Counted from the first letter of the stretch, positions 17,683-27,663 are shown. The stretch: DNA of 38,672 nucleotides from an uncultured Acetatifactor sp. (GCA_934394665.1 CAKRRS010000019.1:1-38672), one strand, 5' to 3'. Notes: generated from the letters alone by a model not told the origin. Translations and numbers: made by a program.

Positions 17683-18744
17683 TTATTTGGGCATTTCCGA
17701 GGGAATGTTCAGATAAACATCCTCTTTTAAGTGAAATCCGCTTCCGATGATCACATCATTCATATTGTTTTTATCCACACTGATTGGTTCCAGACCAATG
17801 TACGGAACTTCATATTTTCCATTCTCTATGGTTACCGTATCTCCTTCCGGCAACGGCTCTCCCTTTGCCAGAAGCACCGCACACTCCGCTGCCTTCTGCG
17901 ACATTTTTTCCACCGGTTTGTAGACTGTCATGACCTGTGTCCCCTCGACGATGCGCTGGCACGCTTCCAGGTCGGCATCCTGCCCCACTACCATAATATC
18001 TCCTGCCAGTCTCTTTTCTTTCAGGGCATGTACTACTTTGCTTGCCAGATCATCATTGCCGCACATAATGGCATCTGCCTCCGATACAACATCCATGTGA
18101 TCATAGATATATGCCCCGGCAAGTTCCGCTTTCCAGCCATCGGCATGCATGGAATCTAAGATCGTCACCTGATTGTCCTCCATGACCTTGCGAAAGCCCT
18201 TTTCCACCATGGCAACGTTGCTGTCCACGGCAGAGCCTCCCAGCATCAGCACATTTCCGCCGGCCAGACCGTTTTCCACCAGTGCCTCTCCCATCATGGT
18301 ACCTACTCTTTCGTTGTCAAACGAGATATACAGGTCAATATCTGTATTCTGCAGCAGTCTGTCATAAGCAATGATCTTAATGCCGGCATCTTTCGCCCTC
18401 TGCACTTCCTCTGTTAATCCTTTGGAGTCAATGCATATCACAACGATCACGTCCATTCCTTTGTCGATGAAGTAATTGATCTGCTTTTTCTGCTGCTCCA
18501 GATCACCGTTCGCATTCTGGACATTCACTTCCGCTCCCAGTTCCTTTGCCGTTGAGACGAAAATGTCACGATCCCTCTGCCATCTTTCAATGACAAAAGA
18601 ATCAAAGCTCATGCCGATCTGAATTTTATCATTTTCCGCGACTTCTCCCTGATCTTTTCCGGTTTCCAGATTTCCGCAGGCACAAAGCAATAACATCATC
18701 CCCAGAAGCCACGCAACACATATCCGTCTCTTTTTCTTATACAC
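17683..18744 (-). CDS. XylF-like sugar-binding lipoprotein
   Basis: A 353-aa lipoprotein with signal ending LLLCAC (Cys23). The mature part resembles E. coli XylF: ERWQRDRDIFVSTAKELGA, KIIAYDRLLQNTDIDLYISF, ERVGTMMGEALV and VVGQDADLEACQRI. XylF delivers D-xylose to an importer. Here the gene is joined to the kinase and regulator genes (8-base overlap with the regulator) and separated by a terminator from the ABC genes, so it may serve as an extra sensor input or as a second binding protein for MmsAB. Xylose as ligand is an inference from similarity. Confidence 0.88.
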   Translation of the reverse strand: MYKKKRRICVAWLLGMMLLLCACGNLETGKDQGEVAENDKIQIGMSFDSFVIERWQRDRDIFVSTAKELGAEVNVQNANGDLEQQKKQINYFIDKGMDVIVVICIDSKGLTEEVQRAKDAGIKIIAYDRLLQNTDIDLYISFDNERVGTMMGEALVENGLAGGNVLMLGGSAVDSNVAMVEKGFRKVMEDNQVTILDSMHADGWKAELAGAYIYDHMDVVSEADAIMCGNDDLASKVVHALKEKRLAGDIMVVGQDADLEACQRIVEGTQVMTVYKPVEKMSQKAAECAVLLAKGEPLPEGDTVTIENGKYEVPYIGLEPISVDKNNMNDVIIGSGFHLKEDVYLNIPSEMPK

Positions 18745-20353
18745 TGCCCTGTTCCTTTCCCTTTCCCCGGTTTTCCTTATACTCTGTCGGCGTCACACCC
18801 ACATTTTTCTTAAAACTGCGGCTGAAATAGTTGGGATCCGAATATCCGGTTTTGGCACAGATTTCCTTCATGGAGCACTCCGTCGTCTGCAGCAGTTCCT
18901 TTGCCTTGTCCATCCTTAAATTGGTCAGGTACTCGATAAAGTTTTCCCCGGTAGTTTCTTTGAATAGTTTACTGAAATAATACGGGCTGATATTTACCTC
19001 TCTGGATACATCATCCAGGGAAATATCTTTGTGATAGTTATTCTTAATATAATTCTTTGCTGTCTCGATAATACTGCCCGACTTTTCTTCCCTTTTATTC
19101 AGAACATTACGGCAGGCTTCCTTCACTTTTTCCAGAAACCATGTTTTCATGGCCGCCGGTTCCGCCATTTCCATCACCTGCGGCAGATACTCCGCACGGG
19201 AATTGAGCTGATAGATCATACCGCCTTTTTCATAGGCAATGTGCTCTGACCACAGGGCAAATTCCAGCACCTTAAGCCTCACATTCATCAGATCGGAACC
19301 ACTCTCCACCATCCAGTCAAAAAATGCCGATGCCGATGCGGAAGCATTGTCAATGTCGCCGTCCTCGACTTCCGCAAAAAGTTTTTTCTCCAGCTTCACC
19401 GGATAATTTCCACCGTATTCGCATTTGATCGGCAGGTCATCCACATGTGCCACACTGCCGGTGGTCGCCACCAGTGCATTCAGCGCCTCCGTATAAGATT
19501 CCGAAGCCATCAGAAAATCTTTCGGTTCTCCGATGCCGATGCGGAAGCTGATATCCGTTCTCTTGCGCAGATATCTGGTGAGTTCTCTGGCTTTTTCAAT
19601 GAGTTCGATACGCTCATTATAGTCCATCACATCTTTCTCATAAGGCACCAGCACTGCCAGTTTGTTTGCCATGACGGTACCCACAATACAGTCAAAATTT
19701 TCTTTCAGGCAGTCCCTGACCTCCTGATAATGCTTCTGCATTCTGACACTGCTTCCCACCGCATTTGTCATATGGTTTCCCTGCTGTTCATCTCCGCATA
19801 CCACAGCGATCATGTAGGCATATTGCAGCGTGATTCCTAAAATGGACCGGTAATTCTCAATATCCTCGCGGAAATGCTCCTGTAATAAGATATTGTGGAT
19901 CAGACCGCTTTCAATAATCGGAACGACTGTCTCCAGTTTTTCCTTGATCAACAGCTCATTTTTGCGTTTCAGGCGCTCTGCGTCGATTCGCTCCATTGCC
20001 TTCTGCAATGCTGCAATGATCCGGGTCTTCTCCATCGGCTTGGTAATGTACTCCATGACTCCCAGTTTGATAGCTTCTTTCGCATAATCAAATTTGTCAT
20101 AAGCTGACATTACGATAAACACTGTATGATTATTACTTCTCCGGATCTCTTTCATAGCATCGATGCCGTTGATTCCCGGCATCTGGATATCCATGACCGC
20201 AACGTCCGGACGGAAGCTCTCTGCCAGTTCAATCACACTTCTGCCGGTCTTGGCATACTGCACCTCACAGGTATCCTTGAATTCTTTTTCGATGATGAAT
20301 TTCAGGGAATCGATCACGATCCCTTCGTCATCCGCCAGCATGATCTTATACAT
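18737..20353 (-). CDS. response regulator, REC plus AraC-type HTH (YesN-like)
   Basis: A 538-aa regulator. The receiver domain (1 to ~120) has acidic residues LADDE, phosphoacceptor Asp55 in VMDIQMPG and Lys105 in YITKPME. A ~300-residue middle region without a named motif separates it from a C-terminal AraC HTH pair (~430-530: ISLDDVSREVNISPYYFSKL and MKEICAKTGYSDPNYFSRSF). This is the YesN architecture. It overlaps the kinase gene by 8 bases and the XylF-like gene by 8, indicating coupled translation. The likely target is the chvE-mmsA-mmsB operon just downstream. Confidence 0.93.
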   Translation of the reverse strand: MYKIMLADDEGIVIDSLKFIIEKEFKDTCEVQYAKTGRSVIELAESFRPDVAVMDIQMPGINGIDAMKEIRRSNNHTVFIVMSAYDKFDYAKEAIKLGVMEYITKPMEKTRIIAALQKAMERIDAERLKRKNELLIKEKLETVVPIIESGLIHNILLQEHFREDIENYRSILGITLQYAYMIAVVCGDEQQGNHMTNAVGSSVRMQKHYQEVRDCLKENFDCIVGTVMANKLAVLVPYEKDVMDYNERIELIEKARELTRYLRKRTDISFRIGIGEPKDFLMASESYTEALNALVATTGSVAHVDDLPIKCEYGGNYPVKLEKKLFAEVEDGDIDNASASASAFFDWMVESGSDLMNVRLKVLEFALWSEHIAYEKGGMIYQLNSRAEYLPQVMEMAEPAAMKTWFLEKVKEACRNVLNKREEKSGSIIETAKNYIKNNYHKDISLDDVSREVNISPYYFSKLFKETTGENFIEYLTNLRMDKAKELLQTTECSMKEICAKTGYSDPNYFSRSFKKNVGVTPTEYKENRGKGKEQGSV

Positions 20354-21842
20354 CCGTCTTTTCCCTCTCTTTTATCGGAAGATACAGGATTACTTCCGTT
20401 CCTTGATTTTTCCCGTCACTTAAAATCGTCATTACATCTTCGTTTTGCGTGAAAAGTTTTAATCTTGCGATAATGTTCCCCATTGCAATACCATTGGAAC
20501 CGCTGCCTGTCTGCTCTTCGTGATAATTGCCGCCGAGTACTTTTTCTATCGTATCCCGGTCCATTCCGATGCCGTTATCCCGGATACTGATTCCCAGCGT
20601 ATCTCCATCCACAGGGTATACCTTCAGCCGGATCTTTCCCTCTCCGTTCATCTCTCTGATGCCGTGATTTACGGAATTTTCCACGATCGGCTGTAAGATC
20701 ATGCTTGGCATGCAGCTGTCCAGCAGATCCTCCGCAATTTCTTTCTCATAATGAATATCCCCGGAGAAGCGCACATTCAGAATATAAATGTAATGATCCA
20801 CCAGTTCCAGTTCTTCTCTGACCGTCACGATATCATTACTCTTTTTTACATTATAGCGGAAAAATTCCGCCACATTCTGTACATATTCATAGGTACGGTC
20901 GGCGCCTTCCATCATGGCCAGCTGTGCTCCCGCATTTAACGTATTAAATAAGAAGTGGGGATTGATCTGCGCCTGCAGATACTTTAGCTGTGCATCCTTT
21001 AAGTGTGCTTCCATCAAAAGCTCTTTTTCCATTAAGGAACGCCGGATTTCCATGCTCTCGCGCAGGCTTTCCAGATACTGTCTGATACTGATAAGCATCT
21101 GGTTAAATGCTCCCGTTACCACGCCGATCTCGTCCTCTGACTGCACCTGCAACAGTTCGGTATCAAAGTTTCCGCCCGCTACTTCGTCAGCGGTTACCGC
21201 CAGATCCTTTAACGGGCTGATGATCTCCCCGGTAAGCTTTACTACTATAGATACACTGACCACAATGACGATGGATAATGCAATCACACTGACCATTTCG
21301 AAATTACGGAAAGCAGCCGACAGACGGCTGTAGTTCTCGGAGTTGCTGCGGAACTGTTCGTTGTTCAGACTGTAAATATAGGTATTGATATATTCATACA
21401 TCTGTGTCGCGTTCTCGTACCGGACGCGGTATTTCTCTACATTTCTCCCACGCTTTGCCTCAATCGTCTGACTTACGAGGTCCAGGTATTCTTCCGACAT
21501 ATGCCGGATACTGCGTTCCATTCTCTGAAAGGTGGCTCCCGTCACCTCATCGCTCATATCCTGCACCAGTTGGGAATATGTCTGTTCATTCCGGTAAAAT
21601 TCCTCCAGGGAATCACTGGTCTTGGAATTCAGATAATCCGTCATACTGTCCTGCACCGCCATCAGTGCATCAGATACTTCGTTCAGCCGCAGATTCCCCT
21701 GATAGACCTTATCGATCTCCGAAGACATGCTGTTGATTCCCAGAAGCAATATCACCGTCACTGCAAATACTACCAGATTCGCCAATACAAAAATGCTGCT
21801 CATCTTCGCCTGAAGAGACAGCTGTCGAAATTTTTTCCTCAT
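20346..21842 (-). CDS. sensor histidine kinase, LytS/YesM type
   Basis: A 498-aa membrane kinase. The start at 21842 has GAGG five bases upstream, and TM1 then falls at ~17-35. An extracellular helical region spans ~36-182, followed by TM2 ~183-203, HAMP to ~255 and the His_kinase domain with QINPHFLFNTLN (phospho-His296). The HATPase domain shows VENSVNHGIREM and RDNGIGMDRD. It probably reads the anchored sugar-binding protein encoded immediately upstream and phosphorylates the YesN-like regulator downstream. The three genes form one operon with overlaps or gaps under 10 bases. Confidence 0.93.
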   Translation of the reverse strand: MRKKFRQLSLQAKMSSIFVLANLVVFAVTVILLLGINSMSSEIDKVYQGNLRLNEVSDALMAVQDSMTDYLNSKTSDSLEEFYRNEQTYSQLVQDMSDEVTGATFQRMERSIRHMSEEYLDLVSQTIEAKRGRNVEKYRVRYENATQMYEYINTYIYSLNNEQFRSNSENYSRLSAAFRNFEMVSVIALSIVIVVSVSIVVKLTGEIISPLKDLAVTADEVAGGNFDTELLQVQSEDEIGVVTGAFNQMLISIRQYLESLRESMEIRRSLMEKELLMEAHLKDAQLKYLQAQINPHFLFNTLNAGAQLAMMEGADRTYEYVQNVAEFFRYNVKKSNDIVTVREELELVDHYIYILNVRFSGDIHYEKEIAEDLLDSCMPSMILQPIVENSVNHGIREMNGEGKIRLKVYPVDGDTLGISIRDNGIGMDRDTIEKVLGGNYHEEQTGSGSNGIAMGNIIARLKLFTQNEDVMTILSDGKNQGTEVILYLPIKEREKTDV

Positions 21843-21849
21843 GCGTACC

Positions 21850-22896
21850 TCACTCTGTCGCTTCCTGCGCTTGTAAATATTCACCCACGTTATTCTGATC
21901 AATAATTGTGACATCCGCCGTAAAATACTGGCTGGTATAGCCAAAACGATAGTACTCCTGCAAAGCATCCACGCAGAAAGCTCCCATCTGCTCCGTGTCT
22001 ATCGAGATCGTTGCATTGACTACATTTCGCTCGATTGCTTTGAGTATCGTATCGGTATCATAATACCCTAAAATTGCGACCTCGCCCACGCAGTTGTAAT
22101 CTACTACCGCCTGGTAGACACAGGTAGTGCTCAGTTCGTTCAGGCAGATAATGATATCCGGCAGTTTTTCATTCATAAAAATATCCCGGATGGATTCCTC
22201 CACGGAAAAAGTATTCGTATCGTCCACTGTAATTAAGGAAAGTTCTATCTCCGGTCCCCGGATTTTCTCCTGTTCCAGTGCGTCCTGAATCCCGGAGCAG
22301 ACAATATTTTGTGCCGAGTTCAGTGCATGGGCATTCACCAGTACCGCTACCGTCATGGGCGCGGTACTCTCACTGACAGAAGCCAGCTTCAATACCTGTC
22401 GTCCGTATTCCCTGCCCAGATTATAGCTTCCTACACCGACAAAGCTGCAGCGTGCACTGTGCGTATTGTCACCATACAGTGTCACCACAGGGATGCCCCG
22501 TTCTACTGCTTCGTCGATCATCTGTGACATCTCGTCGCTTTCATCCGATTCTACAAAAATACCGTCTACACCGGAGGACATGGCGATCCGCATAAGATCT
22601 GCCCTCGAATACTCCTGAGACAGATGCTCTCCCAACAGATCCACATATACATTCTCTTCCTGTCCGCGTTCAAAAGCGCCGCGGTATACAGACTGCCAGA
22701 AATCCGATTTGCGGTCTTCTGTGATCATCACATAATACCGGTCATATTTTTCTCTATCTGTTATTTTATGAAATCCCCGCACATAGGAACGAAAGATTAC
22801 TGTGCATATCGAAATGACTATGATAGCAAAGGTCATAAACCCAATGACGATCCGTTGTCCCTTATTACGACCTGCTCTGTCAGTAGTACGGCTCAT
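21850..22896 (-). CDS. membrane-anchored sugar-binding sensor protein (XylFII-like)
   Basis: A 348-aa protein with a basic cytoplasmic start, one membrane segment (~16-36) and an outward periplasmic-binding domain of the LacI/XylF type: SDFWQSVYRGAFERGQEENV, VDGIFVESDES, GIPVVTLYGDN and VAILGYYDTDTILKAI. The start at 22896 is chosen because AGAGGG lies five bases upstream. There is no lipobox, so it stays anchored. With the kinase and regulator it matches the XylFII-LytS-YesN three-component xylose sensor described in Clostridium beijerinckii. The actual sugar is not known. Confidence 0.85.
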   Translation of the reverse strand: MSRTTDRAGRNKGQRIVIGFMTFAIIVISICTVIFRSYVRGFHKITDREKYDRYYVMITEDRKSDFWQSVYRGAFERGQEENVYVDLLGEHLSQEYSRADLMRIAMSSGVDGIFVESDESDEMSQMIDEAVERGIPVVTLYGDNTHSARCSFVGVGSYNLGREYGRQVLKLASVSESTAPMTVAVLVNAHALNSAQNIVCSGIQDALEQEKIRGPEIELSLITVDDTNTFSVEESIRDIFMNEKLPDIIICLNELSTTCVYQAVVDYNCVGEVAILGYYDTDTILKAIERNVVNATISIDTEQMGAFCVDALQEYYRFGYTSQYFTADVTIIDQNNVGEYLQAQEATE

Positions 22897-23085
22897 GTTT
22901 TCCCTCTCTCTCGCAGAAATCCGGTTGCAGACTCCACCCAATATAGATAACCATACCATAATAACGTGCCTTTTTCCATAAGACCGCAAAAAAGTCCTCT
23001 TATTTTGACAAAAATGTACTAAAAAATGCTACTTGCCATAGTTATCCCCATTTTCCATGCATGTAACTATTGATGATGTGTCCAC

Positions 23086-23120
23086 AAAAAATACGGAAAG
23101 GAAACTATCCCTTCCGTATT
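23086..23120 (-). terminator. terminator after malQ
   Basis: AATACGGAA/TTCCGTATT stem, followed on the minus strand by TTTTTT. Confidence 0.78.
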
Positions 23121-23152
23121 CTTACAATGTATCTTACGCCGCATAGCGCACT

Positions 23153-24649
23153 TTACAATCTTCCGTATAATTTTGCCATCTTATAAATCTTTTTCGCAAG
23201 CTTCGGATCCAAAGCATCCTGATCCATGCGCCATTTCCAGTTGCAGCCCAGTGTGGACGGTATATTGATTCTGGCACTGCTGTCCAGTTCCAAATAATCC
23301 TGCATGGGAATGATTGCTGTATCCGCACAGCTGGACAATGCCGCCCGGATCATTTCGAAGCAAAGCTTCTTCTCATTTTTATGACCCAGATATTTCTTCG
23401 CAAACTTCAAATCTTTCTCCGGCATATTTTTGATAAATCCGACCGTGGTATCATTGTCATGTGTTCCGGTGTATACCACACAGTTCTTGTCATAATTGTG
23501 CGGCAGATACTCGCTGTCATTCCATGCATCAAATGCAAACTGCAAAATCTTCATGCCGGGATAACCACATTTTTTCACCAGATGGATCACACTCGGTGTC
23601 AGGAAGCCCAGATCTTCGGCAATGACTTTCTTTTTGCCCAATGTCTTCTTCATTACATCAAACAGTTCATAGCCCGGTCCCTTTTCCCAGCGTCCATTCT
23701 CTGCTGTAGGATCACCGTAAGGCACGAACCAGTACTCGTCAAATCCTCTGAAATGATCGATGCGAAGCACATCATACAACTGATAGCAATAAGCGATCCG
23801 CTGCATCCACCACCCATATCCGGTCTTCTTATGATATTTCCAATCGTAAAGCGGATTTCCCCACAGCTGTCCGGTCTCGGAGAAACAGTCGGGTGGGCAT
23901 CCTGCCACGCCGACGGGACGTCCTTCCTTATCCAGCTGGAACAACTTGGGATTCGCCCAGGTGTCCGCACTGTCGAAAGCTACATAAATGGGAATATCTC
24001 CAACAATCTCAATGCCCTTTTTATTGGCATAGGATTTCAGTTCTTTCCACTGTTTGGCAAACAGATACTGCTGGAACTGATAAAATGCGATCTCCTCCGC
24101 AAGTTTTTTACGATATTTGCGAAGTGCCGCTGCCTTGCGCAGACGGATATCCTCGTCCCACTCCATAAAGCAGACACCGCCGAATGCATTCTTCACTGCC
24201 ATATACAGTGCATAATCGTCCAGCCAGTAAGCATTCTGCGCAAGAAATTGCTGATACTCCTCCGTCTCGGTCAAACCTGCTTTTTTTGCATTTTCAAAAG
24301 CAATTTCCAGGACCTTGAAACGGGACAGATAGATTTTTTCATAATCGATGTAATGTTCATGATCGCCAAAATCAAAGCTGTCACAGATTTCCGCGGTCAG
24401 ATATCCTTCCCCGATCAGAAGCTCTAAATCAATATAGTAAGGATTTCCGGCAAACGTGGAGAAAGACTGATAAGGAGAATCTCCGTATCCGGTAGGTCCA
24501 AGCGGTAAGATCTGCCAGAGTCTGTTGCCGGATTTTTCCAGAAAATCCACAAAACGATAGCTTTCCCTGCCAAAGGTTCCGATTCCATACGCCGATGGAA
24601 TGCTCGATATTGGCATTAAAATTCCCTGTTTTCTTGTATCTGTTTTCAT
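23153..24649 (-). CDS. malQ: 4-alpha-glucanotransferase (amylomaltase)
   Basis: A 498-aa GH77 enzyme, full length for the short form. It transfers alpha-1,4-glucan segments between maltodextrins. Visible motifs are RLWQILPLGPTGYGDSPYQS (~41-60), the nucleophile region RIDHFRGFDEYW, the acid/base region VIAEDLGFLTP and GTHDNDTTVGF. It is cytoplasmic. It stands alone between the sensor operon and the antiporter gene, with its own terminator. The 5' flank (24650-24819) shows nothing certain. Confidence 0.96.
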   Translation of the reverse strand: MKTDTRKQGILMPISSIPSAYGIGTFGRESYRFVDFLEKSGNRLWQILPLGPTGYGDSPYQSFSTFAGNPYYIDLELLIGEGYLTAEICDSFDFGDHEHYIDYEKIYLSRFKVLEIAFENAKKAGLTETEEYQQFLAQNAYWLDDYALYMAVKNAFGGVCFMEWDEDIRLRKAAALRKYRKKLAEEIAFYQFQQYLFAKQWKELKSYANKKGIEIVGDIPIYVAFDSADTWANPKLFQLDKEGRPVGVAGCPPDCFSETGQLWGNPLYDWKYHKKTGYGWWMQRIAYCYQLYDVLRIDHFRGFDEYWFVPYGDPTAENGRWEKGPGYELFDVMKKTLGKKKVIAEDLGFLTPSVIHLVKKCGYPGMKILQFAFDAWNDSEYLPHNYDKNCVVYTGTHDNDTTVGFIKNMPEKDLKFAKKYLGHKNEKKLCFEMIRAALSSCADTAIIPMQDYLELDSSARINIPSTLGCNWKWRMDQDALDPKLAKKIYKMAKLYGRL

Positions 24650-24819
24650 TGCTTTTGTATTCCTTCCGTTTCCGGTATCTGGTTTCTTAGCTCGTATTTT
24701 TCTCTCCCGGAATTCTTTTTCCTGTCAGCTATGCGCTTAAGCTGTTTTATTTATGCTAAGTACCACAGCTTTCATCGTTACTTATTATGCTATCTACTCT
24801 TCTTGTTGCGTACAATATT

Positions 24820-25758
24820 TTATTGTATCAGATATACAAAATATCCCGCATACACCAATAGCATTACGATTCCTGCCGGTCTTCCCAGTTCTTTTTTCCT
24901 TGCCACGCAGACAAGCAGTAAAATCATGGTAGCGACTGCTACGAGAGAATCCACCAGGAAGTCACTGCTGTAAGTAACCGGTGTGATCAGTGCGGTCGTA
25001 CCGACTACGAACAGGATATTGAAAATATTGCTGCCGACGATATTTCCCACTGCAATGTCTGCCTTACCCTTGATGGCAGCAGTCACGCTGGTCACCAGTT
25101 CCGGAAGAGAGGTACCGAACGCAACAATCGTCAGACCGATCAGGCGCTCACTCATGCCGAACATCTTCGCAAGTGCGGTTGCCGCATCTACAGAGATATC
25201 ACTTCCCCAGACGATCATAACGATGCCGACCACGATCATAACAATCATCTTCCATACAGGCTCTGACTTGTCCACTTCCGGCATATCTCCTAACGGTACC
25301 CCGTGTTTGGTCAGCCAGTACAGATAAGCCAGATACAGAATCATAAACGCCCACAGGATTGCACCCTCGAAGCGGTTAATTTTCTGATCGACCAATCCCA
25401 GGCCTGCTAACAATGCCGTGATCAGAATGGTGAACGGGATTTCGTAGCGAATCGTATTTTTCTGTACCGACACCTTCCGGATCACTCCGGTCAGTCCCAG
25501 AATCACCAGTACATTCATAATATTACTTCCCACGACATTACCGATTGTGATACCGGCGCTCCCTTTGGTCGCTGCGGAGATGCTGACTGCTGCTTCCGGA
25601 AGCGAGGTTCCCATGGCTGCGATTGTAAGACCGATCACGATCAAAGGAATCCCCAGTCTGTCTGCCACGGCGGAAGCTCCTTCCACGAACCAGTCCGCGC
25701 CCTTCATCAGCATGGCAAAGCCGATTGCCAAAAGTACGATTTGAAGTAAAATGTCCAT
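24820..25758 (-). CDS. calcium/sodium (K+-independent) antiporter, CaxA/YrbG family
   Basis: A 312-aa membrane protein with the two inverted alpha repeats of the cation/Ca exchanger superfamily: GLTIAAMGTSLPEAAVSI with GNVVGSNIMNVLVILG near the start, and GLTIVAFGTSLPELVTSV with GNIVGSNIFNILFVVG in the second half. About ten hydrophobic segments and the length match YrbG. It should exchange Ca2+ for Na+ or H+ across the membrane. A possible promoter (TTGCGG, 17 bases, TAAAAA) lies between the tRNA-Val terminator and the ATG. Confidence 0.93.
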   Translation of the reverse strand: MDILLQIVLLAIGFAMLMKGADWFVEGASAVADRLGIPLIVIGLTIAAMGTSLPEAAVSISAATKGSAGITIGNVVGSNIMNVLVILGLTGVIRKVSVQKNTIRYEIPFTILITALLAGLGLVDQKINRFEGAILWAFMILYLAYLYWLTKHGVPLGDMPEVDKSEPVWKMIVMIVVGIVMIVWGSDISVDAATALAKMFGMSERLIGLTIVAFGTSLPELVTSVTAAIKGKADIAVGNIVGSNIFNILFVVGTTALITPVTYSSDFLVDSLVAVATMILLLVCVARKKELGRPAGIVMLLVYAGYFVYLIQ

Positions 25759-25828
25759 AAACCAAATACATCCTTTCTCAATTTTTAATCACTCAAAATG
25801 TTTGCCGCAAAAGTAAAATCTCCCGATG

Positions 25829-25872
25829 AAAAAAATAACTATTCAGTCCTCACCATCAGTTCTGAATAGTTA
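25829..25872 (-). terminator. terminator of the tRNA-Leu/tRNA-Val transcript
   Basis: Perfect 11-bp stem TAACTATTCAG/CTGAATAGTTA followed on the minus strand by TTTTTTT. Confidence 0.85.
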
Positions 25873-25879
25873 CTTACAG

Positions 25880-25953
25880 TGGAAGCAAGGGGGCTCGAAC
25901 CCCTGACCTTTCGCGTGTGAGGCGAACGCTCATCCCGGCTGAGCTATGCTTCC
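25880..25953 (-). tRNA. tRNA-Val (CAC)
   Basis: A complete cloverleaf: acceptor GGAAGCA/TGCTTCC, anticodon stem TTCGC/GCGAA with loop CTCACAC giving anticodon CAC, and T-loop TTCGAGC. The 3' CCA is not encoded. Confidence 0.95.
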
Positions 25954-26036
25954 ATAATAATGCAGTTTAAGATGATTCTGTTTGCTGCCTATGCTTATTA
26001 TAGCACCCGCATTTCGAATTGCAAGTGTAAAACAAA

Positions 26037-26117
26037 TGCGGCCAGTGGGACTTGAACCCACACGGATAAACCACTGGCACCTAAAACCAGCGCGTCTGCC
26101 AATTCCGCCATAGCCGC
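26037..26117 (-). tRNA. tRNA-Leu (TAG)
   Basis: A class II tRNA with a long variable arm. Acceptor GCGGC..GCCGC, anticodon stem CTGGT/GCCAG with loop TTTAGGT giving TAG. T-loop TTCAAGT. CCA is not encoded. It lies upstream of tRNA-Val in the same transcript. Confidence 0.95.
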
Positions 26118-26235
26118 TGAAAAACACTCTGACGGTTATTTCCCAACAGAGAACATGCATAATTATACTCTGCATTCCTTTTTCTTGTCAAGCGATCCGT
26201 CAGAGCTTTCGCAGGCAATCCCATCAAAGCTGACT

Positions 26236-27615
26236 TTACTTCTCGTTTTTTCCCGAAGACACATGTTCTCCGATATGACTGATTACCTTTTTATAAATTC
26301 TTACCAGAAAATAAGTACTAAGCAGTACACTGGCCAGTTCCGCAATTGGGAACGCCCACCAGATCATCGTCACTTCTCCGCTTAAGGACAATAACTTTGC
26401 TACCGGAAGGAGAACACACATCTGTCTTGCCACAGATACGATCATACTGTACACCCCGTTACCGAGTGCCTGGAATGCGCTTCCCACCACGATACAGAAA
26501 CCTGCAAAAATAAAACTTAAGGAAATGGTCTCCAGTGCCGGCACTCCGATGGCAATCAGACTTTCCTCCGCATCAAACAGTCGCATCAGCTGTGCGGGAC
26601 AGACATGCATTACAATCAGTCCCACGAGCATAATTCCCACACCGTAAGACACACTGTGTTTAATCGTCTTGATGACACGGTCTTTATGTCCGGCGCCATA
26701 GTTATACGCAATGATCGGTACCATACCGTTGTTCAGTCCAAATACCGGCATGAATACAAAGCTCTGCAGTTTAAAGTAAATTCCGAATACTGTCTGTGCA
26801 GCACCGAATGCCGCCAGGATCAGATTCATCCCGTAAGTCATCAGGGAACCGATCGCCTGTACGACGATCGAAGGCGCACCCACCTTGTAAATCTGTGCGA
26901 TCAGATGGGCGTTTGGGCAGAAGCCTTTCATAGAAAGATCCAGTTCTCTGTTGCACTTCAGATTAAATATCAGTGCCAGCACTGCCGCTATGATCTGACC
27001 GATCACGGTAGCCACTGCCGCACCGGCGATTCCCATACTGGGCATACCGAAATAACCGAAGATCAGGATCGGATCCAGAATGATATTGATAACCGCGCCG
27101 GTTCCCTGTGTGATCATCGTGTAAAACGTCTTACCGGTTGCCTGTAAGAGTCGTTCAAACGTAGTCTGTAAAAAGATTCCCATTCCCGCCACACAACAAA
27201 TAGTCAGGTAGGTCACACCATATTCACGTACCTCTAGCACTTCTGTCTGGCTGGCAAAAAACGGTCTGCTCACCACAAGTCCTATCACCGCGAATGCCAC
27301 ATAACTGACAATGGCAATAAAAATACCGTTTCTGGCAATGATATTGGCCTTATCAAAATCTTTCTCTCCTAATGTCCTTGACAGGAAAGCATTAATACCG
27401 ACTGCCGTTCCCACCGCCACCGCGATCATCAGGCTCTGCACCGGGAATGCCAAAGATACCGCGCGGAGCGCATATTCATTGATCCTGGATACAAAGATGC
27501 TGTCTACAATGTTGTAGAGTGCCTGTACCAGCATAGAAATCATCATGGGTAATGACATGGAGATCAGTAACTTGTCTATGGGCATCACGCCCATCTTATT
27601 TTCTTTGGTCTGCAT
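26236..27615 (-). CDS. MATE family efflux transporter
   Basis: A 459-aa multidrug/toxin extrusion family transporter with twelve hydrophobic segments in two related halves. It starts with KLLISMSLPMMISMLVQALYNIVDSIFVS, the N-terminal MatE signature (first 20 of these residues are most conserved), and has AVGTAVGINAFLSRTLGEKD and a matching NNGMVPIIAYNYGAGHKDR in the second half. The start at 27615 is set by AGGAG six bases upstream. Substrates cannot be told from sequence. The ribosome binding site lies ~15 bases after the tRNA-operon terminator, so there is little room for its own promoter. Confidence 0.93.
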   Translation of the reverse strand: MQTKENKMGVMPIDKLLISMSLPMMISMLVQALYNIVDSIFVSRINEYALRAVSLAFPVQSLMIAVAVGTAVGINAFLSRTLGEKDFDKANIIARNGIFIAIVSYVAFAVIGLVVSRPFFASQTEVLEVREYGVTYLTICCVAGMGIFLQTTFERLLQATGKTFYTMITQGTGAVINIILDPILIFGYFGMPSMGIAGAAVATVIGQIIAAVLALIFNLKCNRELDLSMKGFCPNAHLIAQIYKVGAPSIVVQAIGSLMTYGMNLILAAFGAAQTVFGIYFKLQSFVFMPVFGLNNGMVPIIAYNYGAGHKDRVIKTIKHSVSYGVGIMLVGLIVMHVCPAQLMRLFDAEESLIAIGVPALETISLSFIFAGFCIVVGSAFQALGNGVYSMIVSVARQMCVLLPVAKLLSLSGEVTMIWWAFPIAELASVLLSTYFLVRIYKKVISHIGEHVSSGKNEK

Positions 27616-27639
27616 AAGTACTCCTTTCAGAAATGGCAT

Positions 27640-27663
27640 AAAAAAAGCCCCATACGGGGTTTC
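27640..27663 (-). terminator. terminator of the five-tRNA operon
   Basis: CCCC-GTAT-GGGG stem extended by flanking AAA/TTT pairing, followed on the minus strand by a run of seven T. Confidence 0.85.

Noticed and set aside
23381..24427. 348-aa plus-strand frame opposite malQ
   Set aside because: No recognisable motif or ribosome binding site; malQ on the other strand is full length with all catalytic motifs.
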